Below are positions 30,485 to 38,656 of a stretch of 64,000 nt of DNA, one piece after another. Source of the stretch: Fluviispira sanaruensis (lineage in GTDB: Bacteria > Bdellovibrionota_B > Oligoflexia > Silvanigrellales > Silvanigrellaceae); the NCBI RefSeq assembly GCF_004295685.1, contig NZ_AP019368.1, positions 924,001-988,000 on the forward strand, written 5' to 3'. The position numbers were made by a program, and so were the translations under genes. Below the pieces are notes generated by a model. That model was not told the origin of the DNA and searched no databases. It saw only the letters and a list, made by a program, of their open reading frames with translations. How positions within the stretch are numbered: position 1 is the first letter of the stretch; the number at the start of each line of letters is the position of its first letter.

Positions 30485-30867
30485 AAAGTTAACTTATTAA
30501 CGCCTAAATAAAATTTTATTATCGTTTATTGATTCTAATTCAAAAATATATTAAATAAGTAAACCTGAAAAATGTAATCTTTGGTTTCGCATAATTCCCG
30601 AAATAAGAATAGATTTATCTTCTATCTATAGTAGTTTTAAAGGAATTTAAAACTACTAAATTTCTCTAAAAATTATATTTTATAATAATTATAGTTACTT
30701 GAGTACTATTGTTCTGCAAAAATAAAAAAAAATTACAAAATAATTAATGGGTTAAATTTTAGAGATATTTTAAAATGGTTTTCATTTCCACTGAAAAGGT
30801 GGATTCCTTTAAAACTGTATAGTAACAGATTCAAAGAAGGTGGAGATCTTCATAAGATTACAAAGGA
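30485..30867. other. Intergenic DNA after nadE with a 13-bp perfect inverted repeat
   Basis: 383 AT-rich bases without a gene. At 30629-30658 a perfect 13-bp inverted repeat (TAGTAGTTTTAAA / TTTAAAACTACTA) closes a GGAA loop, a GNRA-type tetraloop. No T run follows, so it may be a terminator of nadE, an operator or an RNA element. Upstream of the next gene GGTGGAG and AAGGA are possible ribosome-binding sites. Confidence 0.55.
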
Positions 30868-31452
30868 ATGAAAAACTTTATGGATGAAGTTAAGATAAAT
30901 ACAGATGAACAAAAGCACATACGGACATTATCACATTACCTTGAGAAAATTCATACTGCTACAGGTTACCAAAACAAGGAGGTTGCGGAACTTTTAGGTA
31001 TGGATAAAAGCTATTATAATAAGATTAGACTGAAAAAGTTTTCTCCTTTAACGAATAGCATTGCAACCTTAAGGAAATTTGCTTCTTTAAACAATCAAAG
31101 TCTTATCCACTTTTTAGCAGAAATAGAGGAAATTTCACTCGATTCGAAAGAAAAAGAATGGATGATAATTGCTGAAAAGGCATTTACCGATGTTGGACCT
31201 ATATTGAGAAGGGCCTTGCTTGTAAATAGAATTAAGCCAATTATAGATAAAGATGATGAGCAAATTGATGTTCTAATTAAAAACTTTCTTTTACTTTGTC
31301 TAATCATTGATATTTCTAAGAAGGAGAAATGGTTTAAAATTGTCTTTGAATTGATTTTAAAGATTTATCAAAATATTGATGATGAAAAAGATAATGATAT
31401 TCGAATTCTTATAGAAAGAATTCGAAAATATAAGGAAGATCTAAAGGTGTGA
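30868..31452 (+). CDS. XRE-like helix-turn-helix protein
   Basis: A 194-residue predicted DNA-binding protein. Residues ~15-80 have the XRE layout: YLEKIHTATGYQNKEVAELL, then GMDKSYYNKIRLKKFSPLTN (recognition helix with KSYYNKIR) and a third helix IATLRKFASLNNQ. The rest is helical with an acidic/Lys-rich tail. ATG 30868 has AGGA directly before it; ATG 30880 is a possible alternative. It is not part of an operon and lacks a partner toxin. Its targets are not apparent. Confidence 0.65.
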   Translation: MKNFMDEVKINTDEQKHIRTLSHYLEKIHTATGYQNKEVAELLGMDKSYYNKIRLKKFSPLTNSIATLRKFASLNNQSLIHFLAEIEEISLDSKEKEWMIIAEKAFTDVGPILRRALLVNRIKPIIDKDDEQIDVLIKNFLLLCLIIDISKKEKWFKIVFELILKIYQNIDDEKDNDIRILIERIRKYKEDLKV

Positions 31453-31492
31453 TTACATTTATTCTCTAAATTAAGAACTCATTTTAGATGAA

Positions 31493-31798
31493 TCAAAGAG
31501 AATCAGAACTTCTTGGAAAGACTCTTCTTAAAAGATCTGGATTTTCTTGGAGCATTCTACTTCCTCGTGTAACAGTAGCTATGCCTACTCCAAGTTTTTC
31601 AGAAATTTCTCGTTGAGCAACCCCTTGAGAAATTAAATCGACTATTTGCACTCTTTGTGCAATTGCATCAATTTCAGCAGGGGTTAAAAATACTTTAAGA
31701 AGTTGTTCACTTTCAAATGAATTCAAATCTTTGCAATGTATTTCTTTTAAAAATTGAATTATTTCTTTAGAGGTTTTGTGAGATCTTAATTGAATCAT
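31493..31798 (-). CDS. trpR: Trp repressor family protein
   Basis: A 101-residue helical DNA-binding protein. The match to TrpR is close in the core: 'LTPAEIDAIAQRVQIVDLI', then the reading head QREISEKLGVGIATVTRGSRML, like TrpR's QRELKNELGAGIATITRGS. TrpR binds tryptophan and represses trp, aroH and mtr genes. It is the last gene of a minus-strand group (acyltransferase, membrane protein, thiamine pyrophosphokinase-like, trpR), 11 bases after the previous gene. No trp gene is in the window. Confidence 0.85.
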   Translation of the reverse strand: MIQLRSHKTSKEIIQFLKEIHCKDLNSFESEQLLKVFLTPAEIDAIAQRVQIVDLISQGVAQREISEKLGVGIATVTRGSRMLQENPDLLRRVFPRSSDSL

Positions 31799-31809
31799 AA
31801 GGAAATCCT

Positions 31810-32535
31810 TTAAAAGTAAACTGATATTACAGATTCAATGGGTTTTATTGAGATTTTTTGTCCCAACGCTTTGTTACTTAAACCATGGGAAGGTCTTTCC
31901 AATAAAAAATGACCATTGAATTCTGCGCCTGATATATCAAGAGATCCTCTTGTTCCTCTTATGAAAACAGAAAATAACATCTTATTTGCTTTTAATATAT
32001 CAAATTCAATCGATGATATAATAACTCCCCCATGGAAATAACAAATTCCACCAAGAGGGATTTTGCAAATAAAACGTTCAACTTCAAGAATATTTGCAAC
32101 TTCATGATCTCTACGTCCCCCTAAACCATAAAAAATTTCTAGGAAGACTTGATGCTCTGTAGCTTCTTTAAGAATTCTGTCAAGAAGAACAGAAAAGTCA
32201 TTAAAGTTCTTGTTTTTCACAAGAAGGATTTTTTCTAAAGGAGAACTCTTAGATTTCTGATTGTTGTAACAGAGAGAAGAATTGTCAAGATATTTTTTGG
32301 ATTTATTGTTTAAACTATCAGAATCTCCAGACCAAATTATATTTTGGTAACTTACTTTATTTTGTAAAATATGATTCAAACCACCATCTGCAACATAAAG
32401 TGTGTCAAAATGGTTTTTTTTAAAATCTGTTGATTTAATTTGGGAACAAATTACCTGAATAGGAGAAAAATTATGATAACCATTCAAAAAGATCACATAT
32501 TTTTTAATTTTCAAATTCATAATTTTTCGGGGCAT
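31810..32535 (-). CDS. Thiamine pyrophosphokinase-like protein
   Basis: Thiamine pyrophosphokinases make thiamine diphosphate from thiamine and ATP. The 241 residues show the family's landmarks: YVADGGLNHIL, WSGDSDSL, the KNFNDFSVLLD element (K..tD.e in the family) and LGGRRDHEVANI. The landmark spacing fits, though the middle is longer than usual and the C-terminal half is less clear. The start ATG at 32535 overlaps the previous gene by 32 bases; ATG 32520 is also possible. Whether it binds thiamine or another pteridine-like substrate is not certain. Confidence 0.72.
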   Translation of the reverse strand: MPRKIMNLKIKKYVIFLNGYHNFSPIQVICSQIKSTDFKKNHFDTLYVADGGLNHILQNKVSYQNIIWSGDSDSLNNKSKKYLDNSSLCYNNQKSKSSPLEKILLVKNKNFNDFSVLLDRILKEATEHQVFLEIFYGLGGRRDHEVANILEVERFICKIPLGGICYFHGGVIISSIEFDILKANKMLFSVFIRGTRGSLDISGAEFNGHFLLERPSHGLSNKALGQKISIKPIESVISVYF

Positions 32536-32971
32536 TTTCTTTTGTGTTGAGTTTATTGTTTTGTTCTAAGAGCCATACTTGGCGGACCGAAGTTTCAAGC
32601 TGTTCAGAGTGAAATAAAAGATCTTTAGCCTTTGAAAATCCTAGAAGAAGTCCTATTAACAAAAACATAAGTGATATAATAAATCCTATAGTACATGTGA
32701 TAATTATGCTGTTGTGAATGGAAATTTCTGTAATGACGTCTGCGAACTTTCCCCCTTCAACACTCGTTAAAATTGCCTTTTTAAAAAAAGCTATGCTCAA
32801 AGAAATAATCGCAAAAAAGATGATAGGAATAAAAAAAGATAACAATGGATAAAAAAAACGAACGATATTTGCATTGCTTTTTGCGAGTAAAATTCTTCTT
32901 GCATGCTCGGGATAAGTTTTTTTTAAAAAGTATTCAAAAGAAGTATCATTTGGTTTGTTATACAATGACAT
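32504..32971 (-). CDS. Two-helix inner-membrane protein
   Basis: A 155-residue protein of unknown function with two long membrane segments (around FFYPLLSFFIPIIFFAIISL and IIITCTIGFIISLMFLLIGL) and polar ends, the C-terminal end helical and Gln/Asn-rich. I start at ATG 32971 with GAGG twelve bases upstream rather than TTG 32995. It sits 20 bases after the acyltransferase stop and overlaps the thiamine pyrophosphokinase-like gene, so these are co-transcribed. Confidence 0.7.
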   Translation of the reverse strand: MSLYNKPNDTSFEYFLKKTYPEHARRILLAKSNANIVRFFYPLLSFFIPIIFFAIISLSIAFFKKAILTSVEGGKFADVITEISIHNSIIITCTIGFIISLMFLLIGLLLGFSKAKDLLFHSEQLETSVRQVWLLEQNNKLNTKENAPKNYEFEN

Positions 32972-32991
32972 AAATTTTAATTGCCTCAAAT

Positions 32992-34359
32992 TCAATTATG
33001 TTTAGGTTTTTTAGATTCTTCTTGGGATTTAATTTTAAGCATGACTCCATCAGAGATTTCTCTCCACTCTTTCATGAGCTCATACCACCCTCTAGGGAAG
33101 AAGAAACGGAGCTTTGCCAATCTTAAAAAACCAGGGAAGAAGTTAATACTTTCTCGAACCATCAGACTCAATGCAAGAAATGTAGGAGTCAAGATTAAGA
33201 AAGCAATCCATATTACGATTTTATTAATATTAGGTAAATAGGAGCCTAGCAGATATGTAAATACGGATGATGTAAAAAAGGCCCAAAGTGGAAAGAACCA
33301 CATGCCATGGGCAATCTTCATAGTTGCTCTGACATCGCGATCAGATGTGCTTTTTTTTGCAAGTGATTCACAAAATTTAGAAGGAATAGCCCAAACAATG
33401 GTTCCTAAAAATTCAATAGGAATAGTTAAAAATAAATAAAACCATCCATGCCTGAAAATAACCCAAAAGAAATTTCTCCGTTTATAATTCACATCTCCCC
33501 AAACAAGTTGTATGGGAGAAACATTAACAGCTTGCATCATACGGCGCATAGTTTGTATACGCGCCATTAAAATCGGGTCGATGTCGAATTCAGGGCGAAG
33601 TTTTTCGACAAAAATTCTAAATTCACGTGATGAATATGCTTGTCTACCATAAGAAAGTTCAAATAAAAATCTCCAGTTTCTTTTTTCGTCCCAGCTAAAA
33701 AAACTTGCAAAACCTGCTTCTAATGATTCTCTCACTCCATCCATAATATCGTTCACAGAGTTATCTGCAGAAGTGATCACAACAGGTTCACAGTAATGTA
33801 AATTGAGTTCGCTGCGAAATTCATCTTTCTCAGAATAATCTATAACCACAGGTTGAACGACAACATGAAAATTATCATTATTAGCACGGCTCATTGCCTG
33901 CAATGCCATTCGAGCTAAGCCTGTTTTAAATTTATATATATAAGGGTCGTCATGACTAACGCCTTCAGGAAATATTAAAATGCAATCTCCTTTTAAAAGC
34001 GCATCACCAACGGCTTGAAAAGCTTCATTATTTGCTTTTGCTCGCCAATCAGGCTCAAAGTTACCTTGTTGCAGCATTTCTTTTTGTGCTTGCACATCCT
34101 TTTTGATATCCTGCAATCGTGTTACAGGTATTGCTTTTGTGATTTGTAGTATTTGTTTCATGACGGGCATTTCCCATAGGGTATGCTTGGCGAGTGGTCG
34201 AATTGTCACAGGTGCCAAACCAAGCATCACTGCGGGGTCTACTATGCCGCTTGAATGATTGGCTGCCCATATTGCCGAACCACCAGTATAAGGAGTTCCC
34301 GAAACGCTTATGCGTTTAAAGAAAATCCTACAAAGAAGAAATGCGAGAAGACGCATCAT
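32992..34359 (-). CDS. PlsC-like acyltransferase with C-terminal membrane segments
   Basis: A 455-residue lysophospholipid/glycerolipid acyltransferase-family protein. It has the catalytic NHSSGIVD (HxxxxD-type) near residue 34, an AIPVTR loop, and FPEGVSHDDP (the PlsC 'FPEGTRS' equivalent) near residue 150. After the catalytic part come two to three membrane segments around residues 310-410, and a basic tail. Substrate and acyl donor are unknown; a role in phospholipid remodelling is likely. It is distinct from the PlsB in the same window. Confidence 0.8.
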   Translation of the reverse strand: MMRLLAFLLCRIFFKRISVSGTPYTGGSAIWAANHSSGIVDPAVMLGLAPVTIRPLAKHTLWEMPVMKQILQITKAIPVTRLQDIKKDVQAQKEMLQQGNFEPDWRAKANNEAFQAVGDALLKGDCILIFPEGVSHDDPYIYKFKTGLARMALQAMSRANNDNFHVVVQPVVIDYSEKDEFRSELNLHYCEPVVITSADNSVNDIMDGVRESLEAGFASFFSWDEKRNWRFLFELSYGRQAYSSREFRIFVEKLRPEFDIDPILMARIQTMRRMMQAVNVSPIQLVWGDVNYKRRNFFWVIFRHGWFYLFLTIPIEFLGTIVWAIPSKFCESLAKKSTSDRDVRATMKIAHGMWFFPLWAFFTSSVFTYLLGSYLPNINKIVIWIAFLILTPTFLALSLMVRESINFFPGFLRLAKLRFFFPRGWYELMKEWREISDGVMLKIKSQEESKKPKHN

Positions 34360-34451
34360 GAGTTTGCCCCAGTTGTTTTGCGCTGATCTAGAAACAAGTA
34401 TATTGCCTTAGATGGTATTAATAAATCGTCAAATTCACCTATGGAGAAAGA

Positions 34452-35138
34452 ATGTCAATTCAGCATAACATCAAATGGATAGGATCGAAAAGTCTTGATA
34501 AACTGCAGAGTCCTTTAAAAACAGTGGCGCAGTTTAAAGGGAATGAAGTTAAAAATGTAATTATTGCTTTGCATGGTTTTGGAGATAATGCTGCAAATTT
34601 TGCATCGTTGGCTAATGAAATTAAAGTAACGGATGTTCTCTGGCTGTTTCCACAGGGACCGAGAAACTATCCAATGGGTGTCGATGGGTCACAATGGTTT
34701 CCTCTTTTTAATAATCCCACTGAAGAAAGAAGAGTTTCAGAAGATTCTATCTTGCAATTATTATATAACGTAACTGAGCAGATTAATGTCCCGTTTCATA
34801 AAATATTTATTTTAGGTTTTTCGCAAGGTGCTTCGATGGCGCTTAATTGTGGACTAAAAGGGAAAGAGAATTTAGCTGGTATTCTTTCATTGAGTGGATT
34901 TATGATTCAAGGGCATGTGATTAAAAATAGTTATGCAGGTGAAAGAATAACGACTCCTATTTTTGTTGCACATGGACTGCAAGATCAGGTTGTACTTCCA
35001 GCAATGTATTTTGAGACAGTTGATATATTAAAAGATATGGGAACTGCAAAAGTGAGAGCAAAAACATATCAGATGGGTCATAATATCAGTCAAGAAGAAA
35101 TAAATGACATCGCAAAATTCATAGAGGAATTTCGTTGA
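34452..35138 (+). CDS. Phospholipase/carboxylesterase family alpha/beta hydrolase
   Basis: A 228-residue serine hydrolase with IALHGFGDNAANF (oxyanion region), GFSQGASMAL (nucleophile elbow G-x-S-x-G), VAHGLQDQVVLP (Asp) and MGHNIS (His). Related enzymes cleave short-chain esters or lysophospholipids. It is the first gene of a four-gene operon; its stop overlaps the hflX start by four bases (TTGA). AGAAAG lies before the ATG at 34452. Substrate unknown. Confidence 0.88.
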   Translation: MSIQHNIKWIGSKSLDKLQSPLKTVAQFKGNEVKNVIIALHGFGDNAANFASLANEIKVTDVLWLFPQGPRNYPMGVDGSQWFPLFNNPTEERRVSEDSILQLLYNVTEQINVPFHKIFILGFSQGASMALNCGLKGKENLAGILSLSGFMIQGHVIKNSYAGERITTPIFVAHGLQDQVVLPAMYFETVDILKDMGTAKVRAKTYQMGHNISQEEINDIAKFIEEFR

Positions 35139-36502
35139 GTAAAAATAATATTGATATAGAAAAAACATTAGAATTAGAAAAAGCACGGCAGCAATTGGAA
35201 AATCGTGTTCAAGGTGGGATGAAGTCTTATCTCGTAAGTCTTGAATTGCCCGATGATGACCCCGTAGAAATTCAAGAAAGCTTAGTTGAGCTTGGTGCTT
35301 TAATTAGAACTTTAGGGGATGAATGCGTCGGTGTGACGGTGCAAAAGAAAGTCAAACCTATTCCTGCAACTTATATAGGTTTAGGTAAAGCTGAGGAAAT
35401 AAAAAAAGCCTGTGAGCTATTAAAATTCGATTATGTCACTTTCGATCAAGAGCTTTCTCCAACCCAAGTGCGAAATCTTGAAAATTTAATTGCTAAACCT
35501 ATTCTTGATAGAACAGGTGTTATTCTACAAATATTTAGGAAAAATGCACGATCCAAAGAGGCGCGCACGCAGGTAGAAATTGCTCACTTAGAGTATATTG
35601 CACCCAGACTTTCAAATGCTTGGATCACTTGGGAAAGGCAAAGAGGCGGTGGAGGATCGGGGGGACGACTCAAAGGTGCGGGAGAAACGCAGATCGAAAT
35701 TGATCGGCGCAGGATGAAAGATAAGATTGCTAGCCTAAGAAAAGACCTAGAGAAAATCCAAAAAGAACGCGAAACACAAAGAAAAAATCGGGCAGATGAG
35801 TGGAATGTTGTGTTGGTTGGTTATACGAATGCTGGAAAAACGACCTTGATGAATGCTCTCACCGAAAGCCATTTATCTGCGAAAGATTCACTGTTTGAAA
35901 CACTCGATTCCAGTATCCGTCGAATTCGTGGTGTAAATAATATGAATATTCTTGTGACTGACACTGTCGGCTTTATCCGCAATTTACCGCATGGCTTGGT
36001 GGCAAGTTTTAGAAGCACTTTGGAAGAGACTAGTAAGGCCGATCTTTTACTTCATATTGTTGATATTACTCATAAATCTTATAAAGATCACATTAAAGTA
36101 ACGGACGAAGTGCTTGTGCAAGTCGGTGCTTCCGATGTGCCAAGAATTATTGTTTTCAACAAAATTGATAAAGTTGTGGGTGAACCGCGTCTTCCTAAAA
36201 TCCTCGCGCGTGGATACCCAAGAAGTATCTGCTTGTCTAGTTATAAAGAAGAGGATATCAAACGCTTTCGAGAGATGATTGTGAATTTTCTTGCCCAAAA
36301 TATGGTTGAAGAAGTTTTTCACGTTTCTTATGGTGATTCTAAAATGTTATCACTTATTTACTCTCATACACGTGTCTTAGAGTCGAATTGGACCCAAGAT
36401 GAAGGAATTTTTAAGGTGCGCATGTCTAAAAGTATTTATCAGCGATATTTTGCACCCGTTAAATCTGAGGAAGAACAAGAATGGCAAGTAAAATCGAATT
36501 AA
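35135..36502 (+). CDS. hflX: Ribosome-associated GTPase HflX
   Basis: A GTPase that splits stalled ribosomes after stress. The 455 residues have the HflX N-terminal domain (ATYIGLGKAEEI, ILDRTGVILQIF, GGRLKGAGETQIEIDRR) and the G domain with GYTNAGKTTLMNAL, DTVGFIRNLP and NKID. It starts at TTG 35135, four bases inside the previous stop. The glycine-rich GGGGSGGRLKG linker is normal for the family. It runs into a small gene by 22 bases. Confidence 0.96.
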   Translation: MSKNNIDIEKTLELEKARQQLENRVQGGMKSYLVSLELPDDDPVEIQESLVELGALIRTLGDECVGVTVQKKVKPIPATYIGLGKAEEIKKACELLKFDYVTFDQELSPTQVRNLENLIAKPILDRTGVILQIFRKNARSKEARTQVEIAHLEYIAPRLSNAWITWERQRGGGGSGGRLKGAGETQIEIDRRRMKDKIASLRKDLEKIQKERETQRKNRADEWNVVLVGYTNAGKTTLMNALTESHLSAKDSLFETLDSSIRRIRGVNNMNILVTDTVGFIRNLPHGLVASFRSTLEETSKADLLLHIVDITHKSYKDHIKVTDEVLVQVGASDVPRIIVFNKIDKVVGEPRLPKILARGYPRSICLSSYKEEDIKRFREMIVNFLAQNMVEEVFHVSYGDSKMLSLIYSHTRVLESNWTQDEGIFKVRMSKSIYQRYFAPVKSEEEQEWQVKSN

Positions 36503-36816
36503 AAAAAATTCCAGATACAATTCATAAAAAAATAATAGAGCTAAAACAAATTGAAACTAAACTTGGACATTTACCGCCTGATAATTGGAAAGTCGGAGAG
36601 TTATTTAATCGTATTGATAATCCTGATTATTATCAAAGTTTTGTACTAATGGAAAAACAAACAGAGTTGCTATTTTCTGAAATTTGTGAAGATTTACGGG
36701 CCCGTAACTTTGACAATGCCGAAATTGTCCAAGCAATAAATGCAGAATTATTTTATGAAGGCGGTCCTAAATACTGCAATGAACAAGAAGTCCTTGAAGC
36801 TTTAGGGCAGGAATAA
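36481..36816 (+). CDS. Small conserved-looking protein between hflX and murB
   Basis: A 111-residue acidic, helical protein of unknown function with no signal peptide. It overlaps the hflX end by 22 bases and abuts murB without a gap, so it is translated from the same message. GAGG lies about ten bases before the ATG. No motif was recognised, and the tight packing is the main evidence that it is real. Confidence 0.75.
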   Translation: MASKIELKKIPDTIHKKIIELKQIETKLGHLPPDNWKVGELFNRIDNPDYYQSFVLMEKQTELLFSEICEDLRARNFDNAEIVQAINAELFYEGGPKYCNEQEVLEALGQE

Positions 36817-38523
36817 ATGGAAAAGCGGTTGCCTTATTTCTTTTTAGAAAATCAACCTTTAAATAATAAAACTTATTATCGGATGGGTGGACACGCCCGT
36901 TTTTTTGCGGAACCGAATAATATCGCAGAAATACAAGAAGCATTATATTGGACAAAAGAAAATTCAATTCCGTGCTCTGTTTTGGGCTCTGGCAGCAACT
37001 CAGTTTATGCAGATGGTGATTTTTCGGGATTAGTCATTTCTTTAGAAAAACTTTCAGCCTGGCATTGGGAGAATTCAGAGACTTTATTTGCCGAAGCTGG
37101 GGTTACAAATACAGAAATAGCTGAAATATGTTTGCTTGAAAATCGTGCTGGAGCTGGGTGGATGTACCGTATGCCAGGCCAGTTGGGTGCATCTGTGCGT
37201 ATGAATGCCCGTTGTTATGGCGGTGAAATCTCACAAATTGTGACACAAATTTTTACGCTCGATATGGATGGTATTTTAAAAACATATCGCAATGAAGAGG
37301 TTTTTCAAGGTTATAAAAAGACTCTTCTTATGAATAAGCCGGAAATTGTGATTGGTGCACGCTTGAGTTTTCCGCAAACCGAATTACCAGAAAAATTAAT
37401 TCAATTTATGCATGAATGCGAAGCCGATAGGCATAAAAAAAAGCATTTCTTCATGCCGAGTTGTGGTTCCACTTTTAAAAATAATTATTCTATTGGAAAG
37501 CCGAGTGGTCAATTATTCGATCAATTGGGCTTAAAGGGAACACGTGTTGGCAATGCTGCAGTGAGTGAGTATCATGCAAATTTTGTCTGGAATCTCGGTA
37601 ATGCGACTACCAATGATATGTTATCTTTAACAGCAATTATGCGAGATAAAGCAAAAACAGAGCTCAATGCAGACTTAGAATTAGAAGTTCAACCTGTCGG
37701 GGAATTTTCGCAAAAGCTTTATACAAATTGCGGTATGCAAATGCTAGGGCCAAGTTATCGGGGTGAAAATAATAATAAATGGGTTGGTCTTTTATGGCAT
37801 CCAAACTCAAGCCATATTAAGAAACCCGAAACTAAAAAAATATTTCCATTAAAAATCTTTGACTCACCTTATATTGAATATGCGCAAAATTCTTATCAAG
37901 GTATTCCTTCAATTGGGATTGAGATCATTCAAATGATGCCTATGAGTAAAGCCATAAAGAATGCAAATCTTCCTTTTCTTAAATGGTTAACTTATAGTTC
38001 AGAGTCACTTGAAAAATATTTTTTGCATACGCCGCCTAGAAAAAATAATAAGAAAACTAATTTTATTGATGAACTATGGAAATATAGTGTGAGTGAATTA
38101 TTTATCGCTGATGCGAAGAATTCCAAAAGATATCTTGAATTTGAATTGACTGTAAATGGGAATTGGATTGCACTTGAATTCGATGGGATTAGACAAAGAT
38201 CAAAACGCAGTCAAATACCAAATGAACTGCTTTGGTCAGGTTTAGAAATTATTAATTCGGACAAAAATAATTTAAAAAATGAGGAAAAGAAAAATTCTTT
38301 TGGAATGAGTTTTTCATATAATCAATTAAAAAAAGTTATAGGAAAAAAAGATAAAAAAATATTAATTCAAGGTGCTTTGAGCCTTGGGGATACAAAATTT
38401 TTATTAGCTCCTTATTGGAAGCAGATTAAATATTCTAAGAGTGCGGCTGGGGATATAGTCGAAAATGAAATTATCCCCAATTTTCATCAACCATCGAAAT
38501 TTTGGATGATCTCACTATATTAA
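36817..38523 (+). CDS. murB: UDP-N-acetylenolpyruvoylglucosamine reductase fused to a CBM9/UPF0462-like domain
   Basis: Residues 1-~293 are a MurB: FAD-binding 'LGSGSNSVYADGDFSG', GAGWMYRMPGQLGASVRMNA and CGSTFKN with the catalytic Ser, PSGQLFDQLGLKG; it makes UDP-MurNAc for peptidoglycan. Instead of stopping, the frame continues ~275 residues. That part has a second pattern: LWKYSVSELFIAD, then a YLEFELTVNGNW strand and, at the very end, NFHQPSKFW. This order (W..VaElFi..., YlE.el...G.W, and a terminal dFH.p..F) is that of the CBM9/DOMON-like fold and of UPF0462/C4orf33-type proteins. No frameshift joins the two parts. Known: MurB is cytoplasmic, CBM9 binds sugars; the joint role is inferred. 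The ATG follows the small gene directly. Confidence 0.88.
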   Translation: MEKRLPYFFLENQPLNNKTYYRMGGHARFFAEPNNIAEIQEALYWTKENSIPCSVLGSGSNSVYADGDFSGLVISLEKLSAWHWENSETLFAEAGVTNTEIAEICLLENRAGAGWMYRMPGQLGASVRMNARCYGGEISQIVTQIFTLDMDGILKTYRNEEVFQGYKKTLLMNKPEIVIGARLSFPQTELPEKLIQFMHECEADRHKKKHFFMPSCGSTFKNNYSIGKPSGQLFDQLGLKGTRVGNAAVSEYHANFVWNLGNATTNDMLSLTAIMRDKAKTELNADLELEVQPVGEFSQKLYTNCGMQMLGPSYRGENNNKWVGLLWHPNSSHIKKPETKKIFPLKIFDSPYIEYAQNSYQGIPSIGIEIIQMMPMSKAIKNANLPFLKWLTYSSESLEKYFLHTPPRKNNKKTNFIDELWKYSVSELFIADAKNSKRYLEFELTVNGNWIALEFDGIRQRSKRSQIPNELLWSGLEIINSDKNNLKNEEKKNSFGMSFSYNQLKKVIGKKDKKILIQGALSLGDTKFLLAPYWKQIKYSKSAAGDIVENEIIPNFHQPSKFWMISLY

Positions 38524-38561
38524 TTGGCAAGTTATATCATTTATTCTTCTGTTAAAAAATC

Positions 38562-38633
38562 TTAAATTTCTTCTGGAAATTTACAATCATCTTTAATGGA
38601 AATGAATTCATTGAAGTTTATTGAACGTACTAA
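38562..38633 (-). pseudogene. Relic of an LRR-lipoprotein paralogue (C-terminal end only)
   Basis: A short minus-strand frame (stop at 38562) encodes LVRSINFNEFISIKDDCKFPEEI, closely matching the final residues of the neighbouring LRR lipoprotein (SIDEFISFKDKCRIPFEVED). Only about 23 residues remain; the frame is closed by a TAA at 38634. It is the remains of a tandem duplicate. Confidence 0.6.
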
Positions 38634-38656
38634 TTATGTGCTCTCAATAAACTCTT

